Origin: Alloprevotella sp.
GTDB taxonomy: Bacteria > Bacteroidota > Bacteroidia > Bacteroidales > Bacteroidaceae
DNA: 64,000 nt
Direction of reading: 5' to 3'
NCBI GenBank assembly: GCA_017476545.1
Contig: JAFUZP010000012.1
Span: 1-64,000 of the forward strand
Shown here in pieces: positions 10,331 through 19,868 of the stretch. The position numbers were made by a program, and so were the translations under genes. The notes beneath the pieces were generated by a model. The model was not told the DNA's origin. It saw nothing but the letters and a program-made list of their open reading frames with translations, and ran no database searches. How positions within the stretch are numbered: position 1 is the first letter of the stretch; each line of letters opens with the position of its first letter.

Positions 10331-10915
10331 CTAACTACCATTATAGCCTCGAAGTGAAAGTGAAAAATGGAGCAAGACCGGTTGGCCGTTATATGATCCT
10401 TCGAAAGTCATCAGGTCTTTTGGATCTGTAGAGCTGCCTTGATGGTACAATAAAGCCCCCTCGCCCGGGTAACTATAAGACCCCTCCACAAAGTCTCCAA
10501 CTATCACGTTGGCAAGGAAGTCCGCCTCAGACCAACCTTCGCCGCCAGAGCCGAAGGTGACAGAGCGGGCGGGGTTGGCAAAGCAATGCCTAGGACGCAT
10601 TATCCACAGGTAGTCACCCGCGGTCGTATCTATGAAACGCGAAAAAACCGGAGAGTCAAGCACATCACTCGTATACAGATAGTCAAGCGCAGCGCGACAA
10701 TTAGCATCCCCACTCCCGCTATAAAAGTCAAATCCCGCGTTAATGAACACATCCACGGGCGCTCCGCTCGTCGCCAGCAGCCCGCAGCCCAGCGGGAACA
10801 CCTGCATCGCGGGCTTCACGTACGTCTTCGCTCCCGTCGGCGCGGCATCCACGCCCGTCTCCGCCGCCCGCATATCGGCGGGTAGCGCAGCGTTCAGTTT
10901 CATTCTTTCTTCCAT
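10331..10915 (-). CDS. Orphan protein with conserved leader-type N-terminus (cassette copy A)
   Basis: 194-aa protein of unknown function. Residues about 7-52 closely match the N-terminus of the protein at 41846-42550: LNAALPADM, then DAAP, then YVKPxMQVFPLxCxLLAxSG. The remaining 140 residues (acidic and aromatic, two Cys) hardly match the paralog except for a shared TFxGxYNG motif near the end. There is no hydrophobic signal peptide. The Y-V-x-P...LLAxSG segment resembles short N-terminal motifs I recall from many small Bacteroidales proteins of unknown role. The start is set by alignment with the paralog; the 5' leader is about 330 nt. Confidence 0.75.
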   Translation of the reverse strand: MEERMKLNAALPADMRAAETGVDAAPTGAKTYVKPAMQVFPLGCGLLATSGAPVDVFINAGFDFYSGSGDANCRAALDYLYTSDVLDSPVFSRFIDTTAGDYLWIMRPRHCFANPARSVTFGSGGEGWSEADFLANVIVGDFVEGSYSYPGEGALLYHQGSSTDPKDLMTFEGSYNGQPVLLHFSLSLRGYNGS

Positions 10916-11036
10916 AACGTTATTGTTTTTATGAGTTAATGATTACTTCATAACCGCCCGCACCGACCCAGGCTTCCCCCTCTCGGGGGACGGGAGGGGG
11001 GCTGGAGGGCTTTGGGCTTGGGACTGGCATACGCCA

Positions 11037-11079
11037 AGCGGCGCACCACACCCCTCCGAAGGGGGCGCGATGCGCCGCT
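11037..11079 (-). promoter_or_regulatory. Conserved leader hairpin, copy A
   Basis: A 9-bp stem AGCGGCGCA/TGCGCCGCT encloses 25 nt with an inner CCCC/GGGG pairing. The same stem with an equally long interior occurs at 42683-42725 in copy B. It lies between the upstream ORF and the orphan gene. A further C-run/G-run hairpin lies near 10976-10990. Confidence 0.65.
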
Positions 11080-11103
11080 CAATGCGTACTCGTATGTTTG
11101 TAA

Positions 11104-11229
11104 CTACTTGATTGCCAAGGCGTATGGGGGGGTAATTCGGGCACTTCCCGCCCCGCAAACACGGGCGAAGCCTGCCTCCGCACACGCGGAAGCGGCTATA
11201 CCTATATTATATATATACGCGTAAGGCAT
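11104..11229 (-). CDS. Conserved 41-codon upstream ORF, copy A
   Basis: ATG at 11229 and stop at 11104, beginning about 17 nt after the predicted transcription start. The peptide starts MPYAYIYN and ends in RITPPYALAIK. Its twin at 42750-42875 has exactly the same length, 34 of 41 residues identical by my count, no indel, and several synonymous third-position changes, whereas the leader DNA around it has indels. That pattern suggests the frame is translated. It is Ala/Gly rich; the function is unknown. Confidence 0.6.
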   Translation of the reverse strand: MPYAYIYNIGIAASACAEAGFARVCGAGSARITPPYALAIK

Positions 11230-11252
11230 AATCAAGTTATCGGTTGCGACGG

Positions 11253-11260
11253 CAAAAGTA
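11253..11260 (-). promoter_or_regulatory. Promoter -7 box of cassette A
   Basis: TACTTTTG on the minus strand. The sequence next to it matches the same position of copy B (42899-42906), including GTTTGCC or ATTTGCC just upstream of the box. Confidence 0.7.
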
Positions 11261-11331
11261 GGCAAACATTCCCGTTCCGCCAAGGCGGAAGGCGGAAAAA
11301 GTGCGGACGGCGAGCCTGTACAGCTCCCCGC

Positions 11332-12264
11332 TCAGCGCAGCCAGATGCGGTCCCCCACCCTCGGCACGTAGTCCTCACGCAGCAGGTTCGTCCTGTAAAG
11401 CGTGCGCAACTGCACCCCGAACTTCTGCGCGATGGAGTAAAGCGACTCCCCGCTGCCCACGGTGTACCACGTGCCCCGCACATCCTTGGCCACACGCGCC
11501 GCCTTCTTCTCGAGATAGACGATGTCGCCCGCCCGGAGCTGGTAGAAGTCGCCCGCCTCGTTATACTTCCGCAGCTTCTTCTCCCGCACTTTCACCTGCT
11601 TGGCTATGCTCCGGAAGTCGTCACCCTCCCGCGCAATAACATAATAGCGGTCGTTGCAACGCCCCACACGCAGCTGCTCCGCAGGCCTCGCCTCCACCCT
11701 GGCGGTCTGCTTGGCGTGGTGCTTGTGCCGCTCACGCGCCGCACCGCCCGCAGCCGGCTGCTGGGGAAGGTCGTACTGATGCAGCCCATAGAGTTCGATG
11801 ATTGAGATCAGCTTGTTGGCATACTCCGGGTTGGTGGCGTACCCGGCCGCCTTGAGCCCGCGCGCCCAGCCCTTGTAGTCCGTCCGCTCAAGGCTGAAGA
11901 GGGGGGCATATCGCGCGCGCGTTGTTAAGAATAAGGAATGGTCCTCGAAGGACTCCTCCACGGAGCGGTACTTACGGAAGCGCTCGTTGGGACTGTCGTC
12001 CGACTTCACCACATAATCGCCCGTCCACGTTCCGCCCGTCTTGATACCGAAGTGGTTATTCGCCTTCGTTGCGAGCATACTGGTGCCCGCACCGCTCTCC
12101 AGCAGACCTTGCGCCAGGGTTATACTGGCCGGCACGCCGTGGCGCTCCATCTGGGTAATGGCCATCTGCCGATAGCGTTCAATGTATTGCTGGTACAGGG
12201 ACGACTGCGCCAAAACGGCGGTACAAATAAGGAACAGGAGGGATAGGGTGCAGAAGCGTTTCAT
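11332..12264 (-). CDS. Secreted glucosaminidase with two LysM domains
   Basis: Peptidoglycan hydrolase of the FlgJ-like glucosaminidase family. The start at 12264 gives MKRFCTLSLLFLICTAVLAQ, a clean signal peptide; the frame upstream is not conserved-looking. The catalytic domain (about 22-170) has ITLAQGLLESGAGTSMLA with the expected Glu, and the NNHFGIK motif. A basic linker follows, then two LysM repeats (about 205-255, YYVIAREGDDFRSIAKQ; about 262-310, WYTVGSGESLYSIAQKFGV) for glycan binding. 310 aa in all. Probably acts in the periplasm on cell wall turnover. Confidence 0.88.
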   Translation of the reverse strand: MKRFCTLSLLFLICTAVLAQSSLYQQYIERYRQMAITQMERHGVPASITLAQGLLESGAGTSMLATKANNHFGIKTGGTWTGDYVVKSDDSPNERFRKYRSVEESFEDHSLFLTTRARYAPLFSLERTDYKGWARGLKAAGYATNPEYANKLISIIELYGLHQYDLPQQPAAGGAARERHKHHAKQTARVEARPAEQLRVGRCNDRYYVIAREGDDFRSIAKQVKVREKKLRKYNEAGDFYQLRAGDIVYLEKKAARVAKDVRGTWYTVGSGESLYSIAQKFGVQLRTLYRTNLLREDYVPRVGDRIWLR

Positions 12265-12361
12265 CTGTATTGCATTTTCGTTAGGGAATACGGCCGCAGT
12301 GGTCGCAGCGCAAAAATAAGAAAAAACCGCAGGACGGCAGTAGGTGCAGCACAAAAAATCT

Positions 12362-12369
12362 TACCTTTG
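12362..12369 (+). promoter_or_regulatory. -7 box for the addAB operon
   Basis: TACCTTTG, 26 nt upstream of the chosen ATG at 12396. Confidence 0.6.
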
Positions 12370-12395
12370 CAGCCAAGGAATATTTGATTGGACGA

Positions 12396-15300
12396 ATGAA
12401 GAACCTACCCAAACTCACCGTTTACCGCGCCTCTGCGGGGTCGGGCAAGACCTTCACGCTGGCGGCAGAATACATCGCCCTCCTGCTGCGGGGTACACAG
12501 TGGTCGGAGAAAGAACACCGCCACCGACACATCTTAGCCATCACCTTCACGAACAAGGCGACGGCTGAGATGAAGGACCGCATCCTCCAGTGCCTCGACA
12601 GACTGCGACAGGGCGTGCAGGACGACTTCGCCAAAGCCGTTCTCCTGCACACACCGGGGGTGGAATTTAACGAACTGGCAAGACGGGCCGGGCTGGCACT
12701 GGACAGTATCATACACGACTACGACCGCTTTTACGTTGAGACTATCGACAAATTCTTCCAAAGCCTGCTCGCCAATATGGCGCACGAGCTTCATCTGCCA
12801 GCCAACCTCAAAGTGGACATCAACGACGGAGAAGTCGCAGACCAGGCCGTGGACAGGCTTCTCCAAGGGCTGGACAAGACCCCACAACTCCGTGCATGGG
12901 TGGCCGACTACATCCGCCTGCGCGTCAGCGACAATAAGAACTGGCGCATTGCGGACGAGATCAAAAAATTCGCCCGCACGAACGTCCTGAGCGAGAAATA
13001 CCAGATGAACGCACAGGCACTACATGCGAAAGTGTCCGAAAACGCATGGATGAATAACTACCGTAGCCATCTCTATGCACTCCGCCGCGAGGCCCTAAGT
13101 TCCCTTGCCGCACTGGGCACGCCCATCATTGAGGCCATGGATGCGTACGATGCCGAGGACTTCAACCGAAAGGGGCAAGTGATAAGAAATCATATCGCCA
13201 AGAATGTACGCGGCGATATGGCGGAAGCGGGCGCAACCATCAAGGGAAACATCGAAAAGCCCGAGAGCATCATAAGCGCCAAACGCCGCAAGGACCCCGC
13301 TTACTGCGAACTTGCCACCCGCCTCTCCGCCGCCCTCGCTGAGTTCGAAGAGCACAGAGCTGTCGCTGAAACGGTAATCAACTCCTGCGACCTCACGCTG
13401 CGGAACTTCAATCCCCTGCGCCTGTTGCACGAAATATCCACCCTAATGGATATCATTGACGGAGAGCACAGCCGTTTTCTGCTGGCACGGACCAAACTGC
13501 TGTTCCATGAAATGGTTACCGGCACAGATGCCCCGTTCATTTTTGAAAAGGCCGGCACGCATTTCCGGCACGTAATGATTGACGAGTTCCAAGACACCGC
13601 ACGGACACAGTGGGACAATATCCGCACTTTACTGTTAGACAAAGTAGCTGCAGGCGACGACTGCCTGCTCGTAGGCGACATAAAGCAGAGCATTTACCGC
13701 TGGAACGGAGGCGACTGGAAGATACTCCGCCACATTGAGGAGGAGTTTCCCGCAGGCGTACACATAGAACCGCTCGACAGCAATCACCGCAGCGACGGAC
13801 GCATCGTCCGCTTCAACAACGACTTCTTCCTGTGTGCCGCAAAAGAACTTGACGCGGCGTTCGGCAGTAACGAGATAAGCGAAATCTACGAAGACGTAAC
13901 CCAGAAAGTCGAGAAGCACGAAGAAAGCGGTTATGTCCGCATAGCTGTGGACACTTCAAAAAAGGGGGACTTCGGACCGTTAGCACTACCGGGAGCGGAC
14001 AGCAGCATAGATACGGACAACTCCCTTGCAGGACAAATCCGGCGACTGGTACAGGCAGGCATCCCCTACACCCAAATGGCCATTCTTGTCCGGCAGAAGG
14101 GGGAAACGCAAGCCCTATTGCAACACTTCGCGCTACACGCCCCGGACATCCGCCTCGTGAGCGATGAGGCATTTTTCCTCTCGGCATCGCCGGCCATAAT
14201 GCTGCTCATCAACACGCTCCGTTATCTGAACGACGGGAAGAATACGGCGGCACAAGCCTATATGGCGCAGACTTACCAGCACTACATCCTACAATCGGAC
14301 GTACCCCTCGGCGACATCACGATGGACAGGAGCCGCTTTTTACCAACCGAAATCGAGACCGAGCGGGAGCTACTGCGCCAGATGCCGCTTTACGAGTTAC
14401 TTCTCAGGTTGATGGAACTCTACGAATACAGCCGCCTCCTTGCCCGCCCCGAAACACGCGGCCAAGCAGCATTCATCGCCAGCCTACTGGACGAAGTGCT
14501 GGACTATCTCGGCGACAACACCTCAGAGTTAAGCGCCTTCCTCACACATTGGGACAAATACTTAGTAGAGCGAGCTATACCGTCCGCTGAAGCAGATGGC
14601 ATACGCATCATGACAATACATAAGTCAAAAGGACTCGCCTTCCATACCGTATTCATCCCCTTCTGCGATTGGGAAACAGAGGGGCTTCGTATGGCCAACC
14701 GTGAGATAGAATGGTGGAAGCCTGAAGGAAAGGATTTCAACGGCCTCCCGCTCGTTCCCGTCACACCCACTGCGAAAGCCGCACGCTCTATCTATGCGGC
14801 ACAATATACGGAAGAATTGTTGCAGCGGCGTATTGATAATCTGAACATAGCCTATGTAGCCTTTACACGCCCCAAGAGGAACCTGCTCGTCTGGTGCAGT
14901 GTTAAGGAACCGGACAAAAAGAAAGACGACCACAAGATTGCCACCATAGGAGAACTTGTCTATAAGGCAATGCAGTCTCCACTGGATGGAACGACTGCCC
15001 GCCCTGCCCCAGACTACAACGACATACTGCTTTACGAAAGCGGAATGCCAACGGCAGACCTTGACAACGGGGCTCCGGTAACGACCGAAGAGGCCGTCCT
15101 GCAAATCCACCCGACGAAGGCCGAGTTCCGGCAGTCGCGCAACTCCGAAATATATATTGACGGAAGGGCTGCTACGGCGGACGGATACGACTTGCGGAGC
15201 ACAGCACGCGGCAAACTATACCACCGCATATTTGAAGAAATCCGCACACGAGAAGACATCACCCCAGCCATCACCACGTTGCGCCAACGGGGCATCATCC

Positions 15301-15671
15301 CGCACAGCATACATCCTGACGGATTGGAACGCTATATACGCAACCGAATCGCTCATACGGACTACGCCGACCCGCGTGTCATTTCCTGGTTCTCGGGGGA
15401 ATGGACGCCATACAACGAGTGCTCTATCCTCCTGAGTACCGCCGAGGAAGGCTTCCGGGCCTTCCGTCCCGACCGGGTCATGACCCGGGGGGACGAAACC
15501 GTAGTGGTGGACTTCAAGTTCGCCCATGAGAACGAGGAATACCACGAACAGGTACGGAAATATATGCGCCTGTTGGAGCGTATGGGCCGCCCGCATGTGC
15601 GCGGCTACCTATGGTATGTAGATCAGAACAAAGTAGAGAAAGTTTTCCCCGAAAACGCCGCTACGGCCTAA
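12396..15671 (+). CDS. addA: AddA-type UvrD-like helicase/nuclease
   Basis: ATP-dependent exonuclease subunit that processes double-strand breaks for recombination. 1091 aa from the ATG at 12396; a TTG at 12384 in the same frame is less likely. Walker A is RASAGSGKTFTL (about 7-18), with the ITFTNKATAEMKDRI motif Ia, DEFQDTARTQW (motif II), GDIKQSIYRWN (III), IMTIHKSKGLAF (V), and NIAYVAFTRPKRNL (VI). A RecB-family nuclease motif is at the C-terminus (VVVDFKFA, about residue 1040). It is followed 25 nt later by the AddB-like gene. Confidence 0.88.
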   Translation: MKNLPKLTVYRASAGSGKTFTLAAEYIALLLRGTQWSEKEHRHRHILAITFTNKATAEMKDRILQCLDRLRQGVQDDFAKAVLLHTPGVEFNELARRAGLALDSIIHDYDRFYVETIDKFFQSLLANMAHELHLPANLKVDINDGEVADQAVDRLLQGLDKTPQLRAWVADYIRLRVSDNKNWRIADEIKKFARTNVLSEKYQMNAQALHAKVSENAWMNNYRSHLYALRREALSSLAALGTPIIEAMDAYDAEDFNRKGQVIRNHIAKNVRGDMAEAGATIKGNIEKPESIISAKRRKDPAYCELATRLSAALAEFEEHRAVAETVINSCDLTLRNFNPLRLLHEISTLMDIIDGEHSRFLLARTKLLFHEMVTGTDAPFIFEKAGTHFRHVMIDEFQDTARTQWDNIRTLLLDKVAAGDDCLLVGDIKQSIYRWNGGDWKILRHIEEEFPAGVHIEPLDSNHRSDGRIVRFNNDFFLCAAKELDAAFGSNEISEIYEDVTQKVEKHEESGYVRIAVDTSKKGDFGPLALPGADSSIDTDNSLAGQIRRLVQAGIPYTQMAILVRQKGETQALLQHFALHAPDIRLVSDEAFFLSASPAIMLLINTLRYLNDGKNTAAQAYMAQTYQHYILQSDVPLGDITMDRSRFLPTEIETERELLRQMPLYELLLRLMELYEYSRLLARPETRGQAAFIASLLDEVLDYLGDNTSELSAFLTHWDKYLVERAIPSAEADGIRIMTIHKSKGLAFHTVFIPFCDWETEGLRMANREIEWWKPEGKDFNGLPLVPVTPTAKAARSIYAAQYTEELLQRRIDNLNIAYVAFTRPKRNLLVWCSVKEPDKKKDDHKIATIGELVYKAMQSPLDGTTARPAPDYNDILLYESGMPTADLDNGAPVTTEEAVLQIHPTKAEFRQSRNSEIYIDGRAATADGYDLRSTARGKLYHRIFEEIRTREDITPAITTLRQRGIIPHSIHPDGLERYIRNRIAHTDYADPRVISWFSGEWTPYNECSILLSTAEEGFRAFRPDRVMTRGDETVVVDFKFAHENEEYHEQVRKYMRLLERMGRPHVRGYLWYVDQNKVEKVFPENAATA

Positions 15672-15696
15672 CCCCCGACCCTTCAAACGCAAACGA

Positions 15697-18447
15697 ATGA
15701 CCCCTTTCCTTCAATCCGTAGCCGAAGACTTGATCGCCAAACACGGGCGCGACCTCTCCAGGACGGCTGTTGTATTTCCTAACCGCCGCGCCGGCCTTTT
15801 CTTCAATGAATACCTCGCACAAGGTAGCAAGGCTCCGGTATGGGCTCCCCGTCACCTGACGATTTCCGAACTCTTCACTACACTATCCCCGTTGCGAGTA
15901 GCAGACAGCATTGAAACCGTGTGCCGGATTTTCCGCATATACATCAGCCTCACCCACTCCGACGAAACGTTGGACCGCTTCTACGGTTGGGGGGAACGCC
16001 TGCTGGCCGACTTCGACGATGTGGATAAGAACATGGCCGATGCGACCCGCCTGTTCATCAATGTCCGGGACTACAACAACATTGACTACAGCATCGGGAC
16101 TGCGTTCACGGAGGAGCAGCGGAAAGCGCTGCAACGCTTCCTCGTAGACTTCCGTGAGACGGACGAATCCCGGCTGCGCAGGAACTTTTACGCCTTGTGG
16201 GACAAGATGCTTCCCATCTACACCCAACTGAATGCAGAGCTGGCCGAAGACGGCTATGCGTACGAAGGCGCACTCTATCGCAGCGTCGTGGAAGGCCTCA
16301 GCAACGGACACCTTAAATTTCCCGACACGACGGACACATACGTCTTCGTCGGCTTCAATGTCCTTGACGAGGTAGAACGCCGCCTCTTCTCCCTGCTGAA
16401 CGATGCCGGCAAAGCCCGCTTCTATTGGGATTACGACGTGGCTTACTGCGATGAAGCCTCCTCTGCATCTGAAGCAGGCTTGTTCCTGCGGAAGAATTTG
16501 GCGGAGTTCGGGAATGAGCTACCCCCCGACCTTTTCAACAATCTGCTGCAAAAGAAAGACATCACCTTCGTGGCCGCACCTACTGAGAACGCCCAAGCCT
16601 TTTCCATTGCACCGTGGCTGCAGAATATGGCCGCGCTCGGCGGCAATCCGCGCCGTACAGCCGTCGTCCTGTGCAACGAAGAATTAGTGGAACCCGTTCT
16701 CCATACCATCCCGAGTGAAGTCACGAAACTGAATATCACTAAGGGATTTCCGCTCAGCCACACCCCGGCCTTCACCCTCATCGAAAGGGAACTGGCCGAC
16801 GAAGGAGGGCAGGAAGAGAGTAATGCGGACTTGTTGAAACGCCTCGTCGGGCTTGTCCGCACTGCCGCAGAGGAAGCCGAAGCACGGCTGCGCCCCGAGC
16901 CCGACAAACTTTTGCCTGAAAACGCCCCGTGGCTACGTCTGCTCTATCTGGAGTCCTATTATGAAGCACATACCACGTTAGAGCGTTTCATCGCCCTCAC
17001 CGAGAACGGTTTCCTCAGCGTATCCGCCACAACGCTCCGACGCCTGCTTCTGCAAGTGCTGCGCCAGGCCAGCGTTCCCTTCCACGGCGATCCGGCTGAA
17101 GGCATACAAGTGATGGGCGTACTTGAGACACGTAACCTGGACTTCGACAACGTGCTGATGCTCTCCGTAAACGAGGGTATGCTCCCGCGTCCGGCCACTA
17201 CGAACTCATTCATCCCCTACCCGCTCCGCAAAGCTTATGGACTGACGGACATAGAACGGCAGACCGCTGTCTATGCCTACTACTTCTACCGCCTCATACA
17301 GCGCGCCAGCCGCTTGCGGATGCTATACAACAACACATCCTCAGGCGTGCGGACAGCCGAAATGTCCCGCTTCATGAGGCAGATGCTCCTGTCGGGAAAG
17401 TTCAACATCAGCACCCTCACGCTTACCGCCAAGCAGGAAATAACGGAAGCGACGCCCATCCGCATTGACAAACCCGCCGGGCTGCGCGCCATGCTCAACC
17501 CTCCCTGTAGCGAGCGGGGCGGGGCGGCGCGGAACAATGCCCTATCCCCCTCCGCACTAAACCGCTTTGTCAGCTGCCCTGTACAGTTCTATTTCAGCCG
17601 AATTGCCCGGCTGAAAGTGCCCGAGCCCGACTCCGGCGAAATCCAGAACACCACTTTCGGGGAACTCTTCCACAAGGCGGCGGAACTTTTCTATACGGAA
17701 ATTCCTGAAAAGGCGGGCTTCGTTCCACCCAGGAAGCTGGAGCAGTTCCTTGACCCGAAAGACAAGCTCCACCAATTGGAGCCTTACGTGAACCGGGCTT
17801 TCGCCGAATTGGGTATCCAGCGCGACGAAGTGGCCGCACTCACGGCACTGGAATGCCTCCGTAACCTCGTCCGTCACGACGCAAGCCTCTATGGCCTGCA
17901 TATCATCGATACAGAGAAATTCTTCAGCTTGGAACTCCCCGTCCGCGCAACAGACGGCAGCGTGCACCCCTTCCGCGTAGGCGGTATCATTGACCGGCTG
18001 GACTGCATCACCGACCCGCAGACAGGCCAGCGTACCGTCCGCATTGTGGATTACAAGACCGGGGCGCATGAGCAGGAAGCCCGCACGATGGAAGCCATCT
18101 TCACCCCCGCCGATCGCAGACCTTACTACTTCCTACAAACCTTTCTCTACGCGCTGGCCGTGCGTCAGTGGCTACCCGGCTCCCCCTTCGCCGACGCAAA
18201 TATCAGCTGCTCGCTCTTCTATCCGTTCCTGGCCACGCACAAGGACTACGTTGCTTGGGTTAAGTTTGAAGGCGCGCCCCTCACCAGCTTCACCGATGCC
18301 CTCGCCGAGGACTTCAGGAAGCGGCTGGCGGAAGTACTGGAAGACCTGCTGGACGAAAGTAAGCCTTTCGTCCAATGCGAGGGCAGGACGGGCTGCCGAC
18401 ACTGCGATTTCCGCGCCTTGTGCGGCTTGCCTGAGTCAGAGGAATAG
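15697..18447 (+). CDS. addB: AddB-like PD-(D/E)XK nuclease, partner of AddA
   Basis: Second subunit of the break-processing helicase-nuclease. The 916-aa protein starts with an inactivated-helicase-like N-terminus (VVFPNRRAGLFFNEYL) and ends in a RecB nuclease domain with IVDYKTGA (about 783-790). Four Cys are placed as in AddB iron-sulfur nucleases: one in VSCPVQFYF (about 625) and three in GCRHCDFRALC (900, 903, 909), which fits an Fe-S cluster clamp. It is typical of the long Bacteroidetes 'PD-(D/E)XK nuclease family' proteins. Operon with addA. Confidence 0.82.
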   Translation: MTPFLQSVAEDLIAKHGRDLSRTAVVFPNRRAGLFFNEYLAQGSKAPVWAPRHLTISELFTTLSPLRVADSIETVCRIFRIYISLTHSDETLDRFYGWGERLLADFDDVDKNMADATRLFINVRDYNNIDYSIGTAFTEEQRKALQRFLVDFRETDESRLRRNFYALWDKMLPIYTQLNAELAEDGYAYEGALYRSVVEGLSNGHLKFPDTTDTYVFVGFNVLDEVERRLFSLLNDAGKARFYWDYDVAYCDEASSASEAGLFLRKNLAEFGNELPPDLFNNLLQKKDITFVAAPTENAQAFSIAPWLQNMAALGGNPRRTAVVLCNEELVEPVLHTIPSEVTKLNITKGFPLSHTPAFTLIERELADEGGQEESNADLLKRLVGLVRTAAEEAEARLRPEPDKLLPENAPWLRLLYLESYYEAHTTLERFIALTENGFLSVSATTLRRLLLQVLRQASVPFHGDPAEGIQVMGVLETRNLDFDNVLMLSVNEGMLPRPATTNSFIPYPLRKAYGLTDIERQTAVYAYYFYRLIQRASRLRMLYNNTSSGVRTAEMSRFMRQMLLSGKFNISTLTLTAKQEITEATPIRIDKPAGLRAMLNPPCSERGGAARNNALSPSALNRFVSCPVQFYFSRIARLKVPEPDSGEIQNTTFGELFHKAAELFYTEIPEKAGFVPPRKLEQFLDPKDKLHQLEPYVNRAFAELGIQRDEVAALTALECLRNLVRHDASLYGLHIIDTEKFFSLELPVRATDGSVHPFRVGGIIDRLDCITDPQTGQRTVRIVDYKTGAHEQEARTMEAIFTPADRRPYYFLQTFLYALAVRQWLPGSPFADANISCSLFYPFLATHKDYVAWVKFEGAPLTSFTDALAEDFRKRLAEVLEDLLDESKPFVQCEGRTGCRHCDFRALCGLPESEE

Positions 18448-18498
18448 CAGGAGTAGAAAACAAATATAACACTTTATAAACAAGACTACTACATCTGA

Positions 18499-19170
18499 AT
18501 GATAAAAGTAACGCTCAAGGAAGAAATCCGCACCGTAGCGCCCCGTTTCATCGGTGCCTACCTTGAGGCGGAAGTGCGCAACTGCCCCACCCCGTCCGCG
18601 CTATGGGAAGAAATCCGAAAAGCCGCCGAAGACCTCAGGGACAAATACGATACGGAAACCATCAAGGCACGCCCCGGCATCAGTGCCACGCGCAACGCTT
18701 ACAAGGCTGCGGGCAAAGACCCCAGCCGCTACCGTCCCTCCTGCGAGCAGCTCGCACGCCGCATCTTGCAGGGCAAGGAACTTTACAGCATAGACCTCCT
18801 CGTAGATCTCGGCAACCTCATCTCCCTCGTCAGCGGGTACTCCGTCGGCGTCATTGACCGCGACAAAGTGGAGGGCGACACGATAGAGTTAGGTATCGGG
18901 TGCGAGGGAGAACCCTACGAAGGTATCGGACGAGGCCCGCTCAACATCGCCTCCATGCCTGTTTACCGCGACGACCGAGGCGCGTTCGCCACGCCGACGA
19001 GCGACTCCGTGCGCACCATGTGCAGCGCAACCACACGCCACGTACTCATTATCATCAACGGGTACGACGGCGATACCGCAGCTGTCGAAGCTGCAGCCAA
19101 CCGGGCTAGCCGCCTGCTCCGGGAGTACGGGGAGAGTGACGGCGGCATGGTGCAACTCATCGGGGGATGA
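18499..19170 (+). CDS. B3/B4 tRNA-binding-domain protein
   Basis: 223-aa protein matching the stand-alone B3/4 domain found in the beta subunit of phenylalanyl-tRNA synthetase. Supporting features are ARPGISATRNAYKAAGKDPSRYRPS (in part), the LVDLGNLISLVSGYSVGVID segment, and GRGPLNIASMPVYRD. Stand-alone members are thought to help tRNA quality control, but the role is not firmly known. It follows addB by 51 nt and may belong to the same transcript. Confidence 0.75.
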   Translation: MIKVTLKEEIRTVAPRFIGAYLEAEVRNCPTPSALWEEIRKAAEDLRDKYDTETIKARPGISATRNAYKAAGKDPSRYRPSCEQLARRILQGKELYSIDLLVDLGNLISLVSGYSVGVIDRDKVEGDTIELGIGCEGEPYEGIGRGPLNIASMPVYRDDRGAFATPTSDSVRTMCSATTRHVLIIINGYDGDTAAVEAAANRASRLLREYGESDGGMVQLIGG

Positions 19171-19201
19171 GAAAAAACCCCCGACCGCCCCTTGCACATT
19201 A

Positions 19202-19287
19202 TAGTCCTAGGGGTACAGAACACTAACCATAGGGTTACGATGAAGTATCCCTACGGTTACGAAGAACTAACCATAGGGATAGGAAAA
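19202..19287. repeat. 22-bp-period array, family B, copy 1
   Basis: Four 14-bp near-palindromes at 19202, 19224, 19246 and 19268, exactly 22 bp apart: TAGTCCTAGGGGTA, TAACCATAGGGTTA, TATCCCTACGGTTA and TAACCATAGGGATA. It lies between two convergent genes. Confidence 0.9.
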
Positions 19288-19331
19288 GCGGCCGCACTGT
19301 GTGCCGTTATTTTGTACTGGGAGCTTCCCGC

Positions 19332-19781
19332 TTAGAAGAGAGGCATGAAGGAGTCGGAATAGACGTACTTCCGTTCAAAATCGTCTTGCTTCATCGTAAG
19401 CATCACGACACCTTGAACCAACATAAGTATGGGCCAAATGCCACAGGTGACTAAACTCAACAAGATGCAGACGATACCACCGCCCACCTTACCCAGGTAG
19501 AAGAAATGAACGCCGAGGCCGCCTAACAAGATGGCAAGGAGGGCGGCAACTCCACGGCTTTTCCCCGACGGGCCGTCATCGAACAGGCCCGGCTCTTGCG
19601 TCCCGTAAGGATTACCGGCCTGTTGGTTATTTTGAAAATTCTGACGCTGAGAAGGAGCTTCGGGAGGCACTGCCGTCCCGGCACTCTGGAATTCACGCCC
19701 GCAGACGGGGCAATGGGCAGTTACTACCGGCGCGGGTAATGAAAACTGCTGGCGGCAAAAGGGGCATTGATACTGTTGCAT
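19332..19781 (-). CDS. Zinc-ribbon and TM2-domain membrane protein
   Basis: 149-aa protein starting MQQYQCPFCRQQFSLPAP. An N-terminal zinc ribbon (two CxxC pairs, CPFC and CPVC, about 6-30) is followed by a Gln/Asn/Pro linker. A TM2 domain (about 78-135) has two membrane helices and the GGLGVHFFYLGK motif. Start 19781 is chosen because it leads straight into the ribbon and a TATCTTTG box lies about 35 nt upstream. Function unknown. Confidence 0.72.
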   Translation of the reverse strand: MQQYQCPFCRQQFSLPAPVVTAHCPVCGREFQSAGTAVPPEAPSQRQNFQNNQQAGNPYGTQEPGLFDDGPSGKSRGVAALLAILLGGLGVHFFYLGKVGGGIVCILLSLVTCGIWPILMLVQGVVMLTMKQDDFERKYVYSDSFMPLF

Positions 19782-19868
19782 AATCAACGGACGCAGTATA
19801 TTAATGATGTTTTGTGGGGCAAAGATATAAAATAGTACTGGATAAACGGCATTACTCCGCACCGCATT

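Noticed and set aside
10943..11185. An 80-codon frame in the leader of cassette A
   Set aside because: It is in GC-rich leader DNA and the matching region of copy B has indels in this frame, unlike the 41-codon upstream ORF.
9796..11331. A mobile element around orphan gene A
   Set aside because: No transposase or integrase gene, no target-site duplication and no end repeats shared with cassette B beyond the leader and the dyad array.
12265..12354. Extended N-terminus of the LysM glucosaminidase
   Set aside because: Starting at 12264 gives a clean signal peptide; the extra 30 residues do not look like a protein start.
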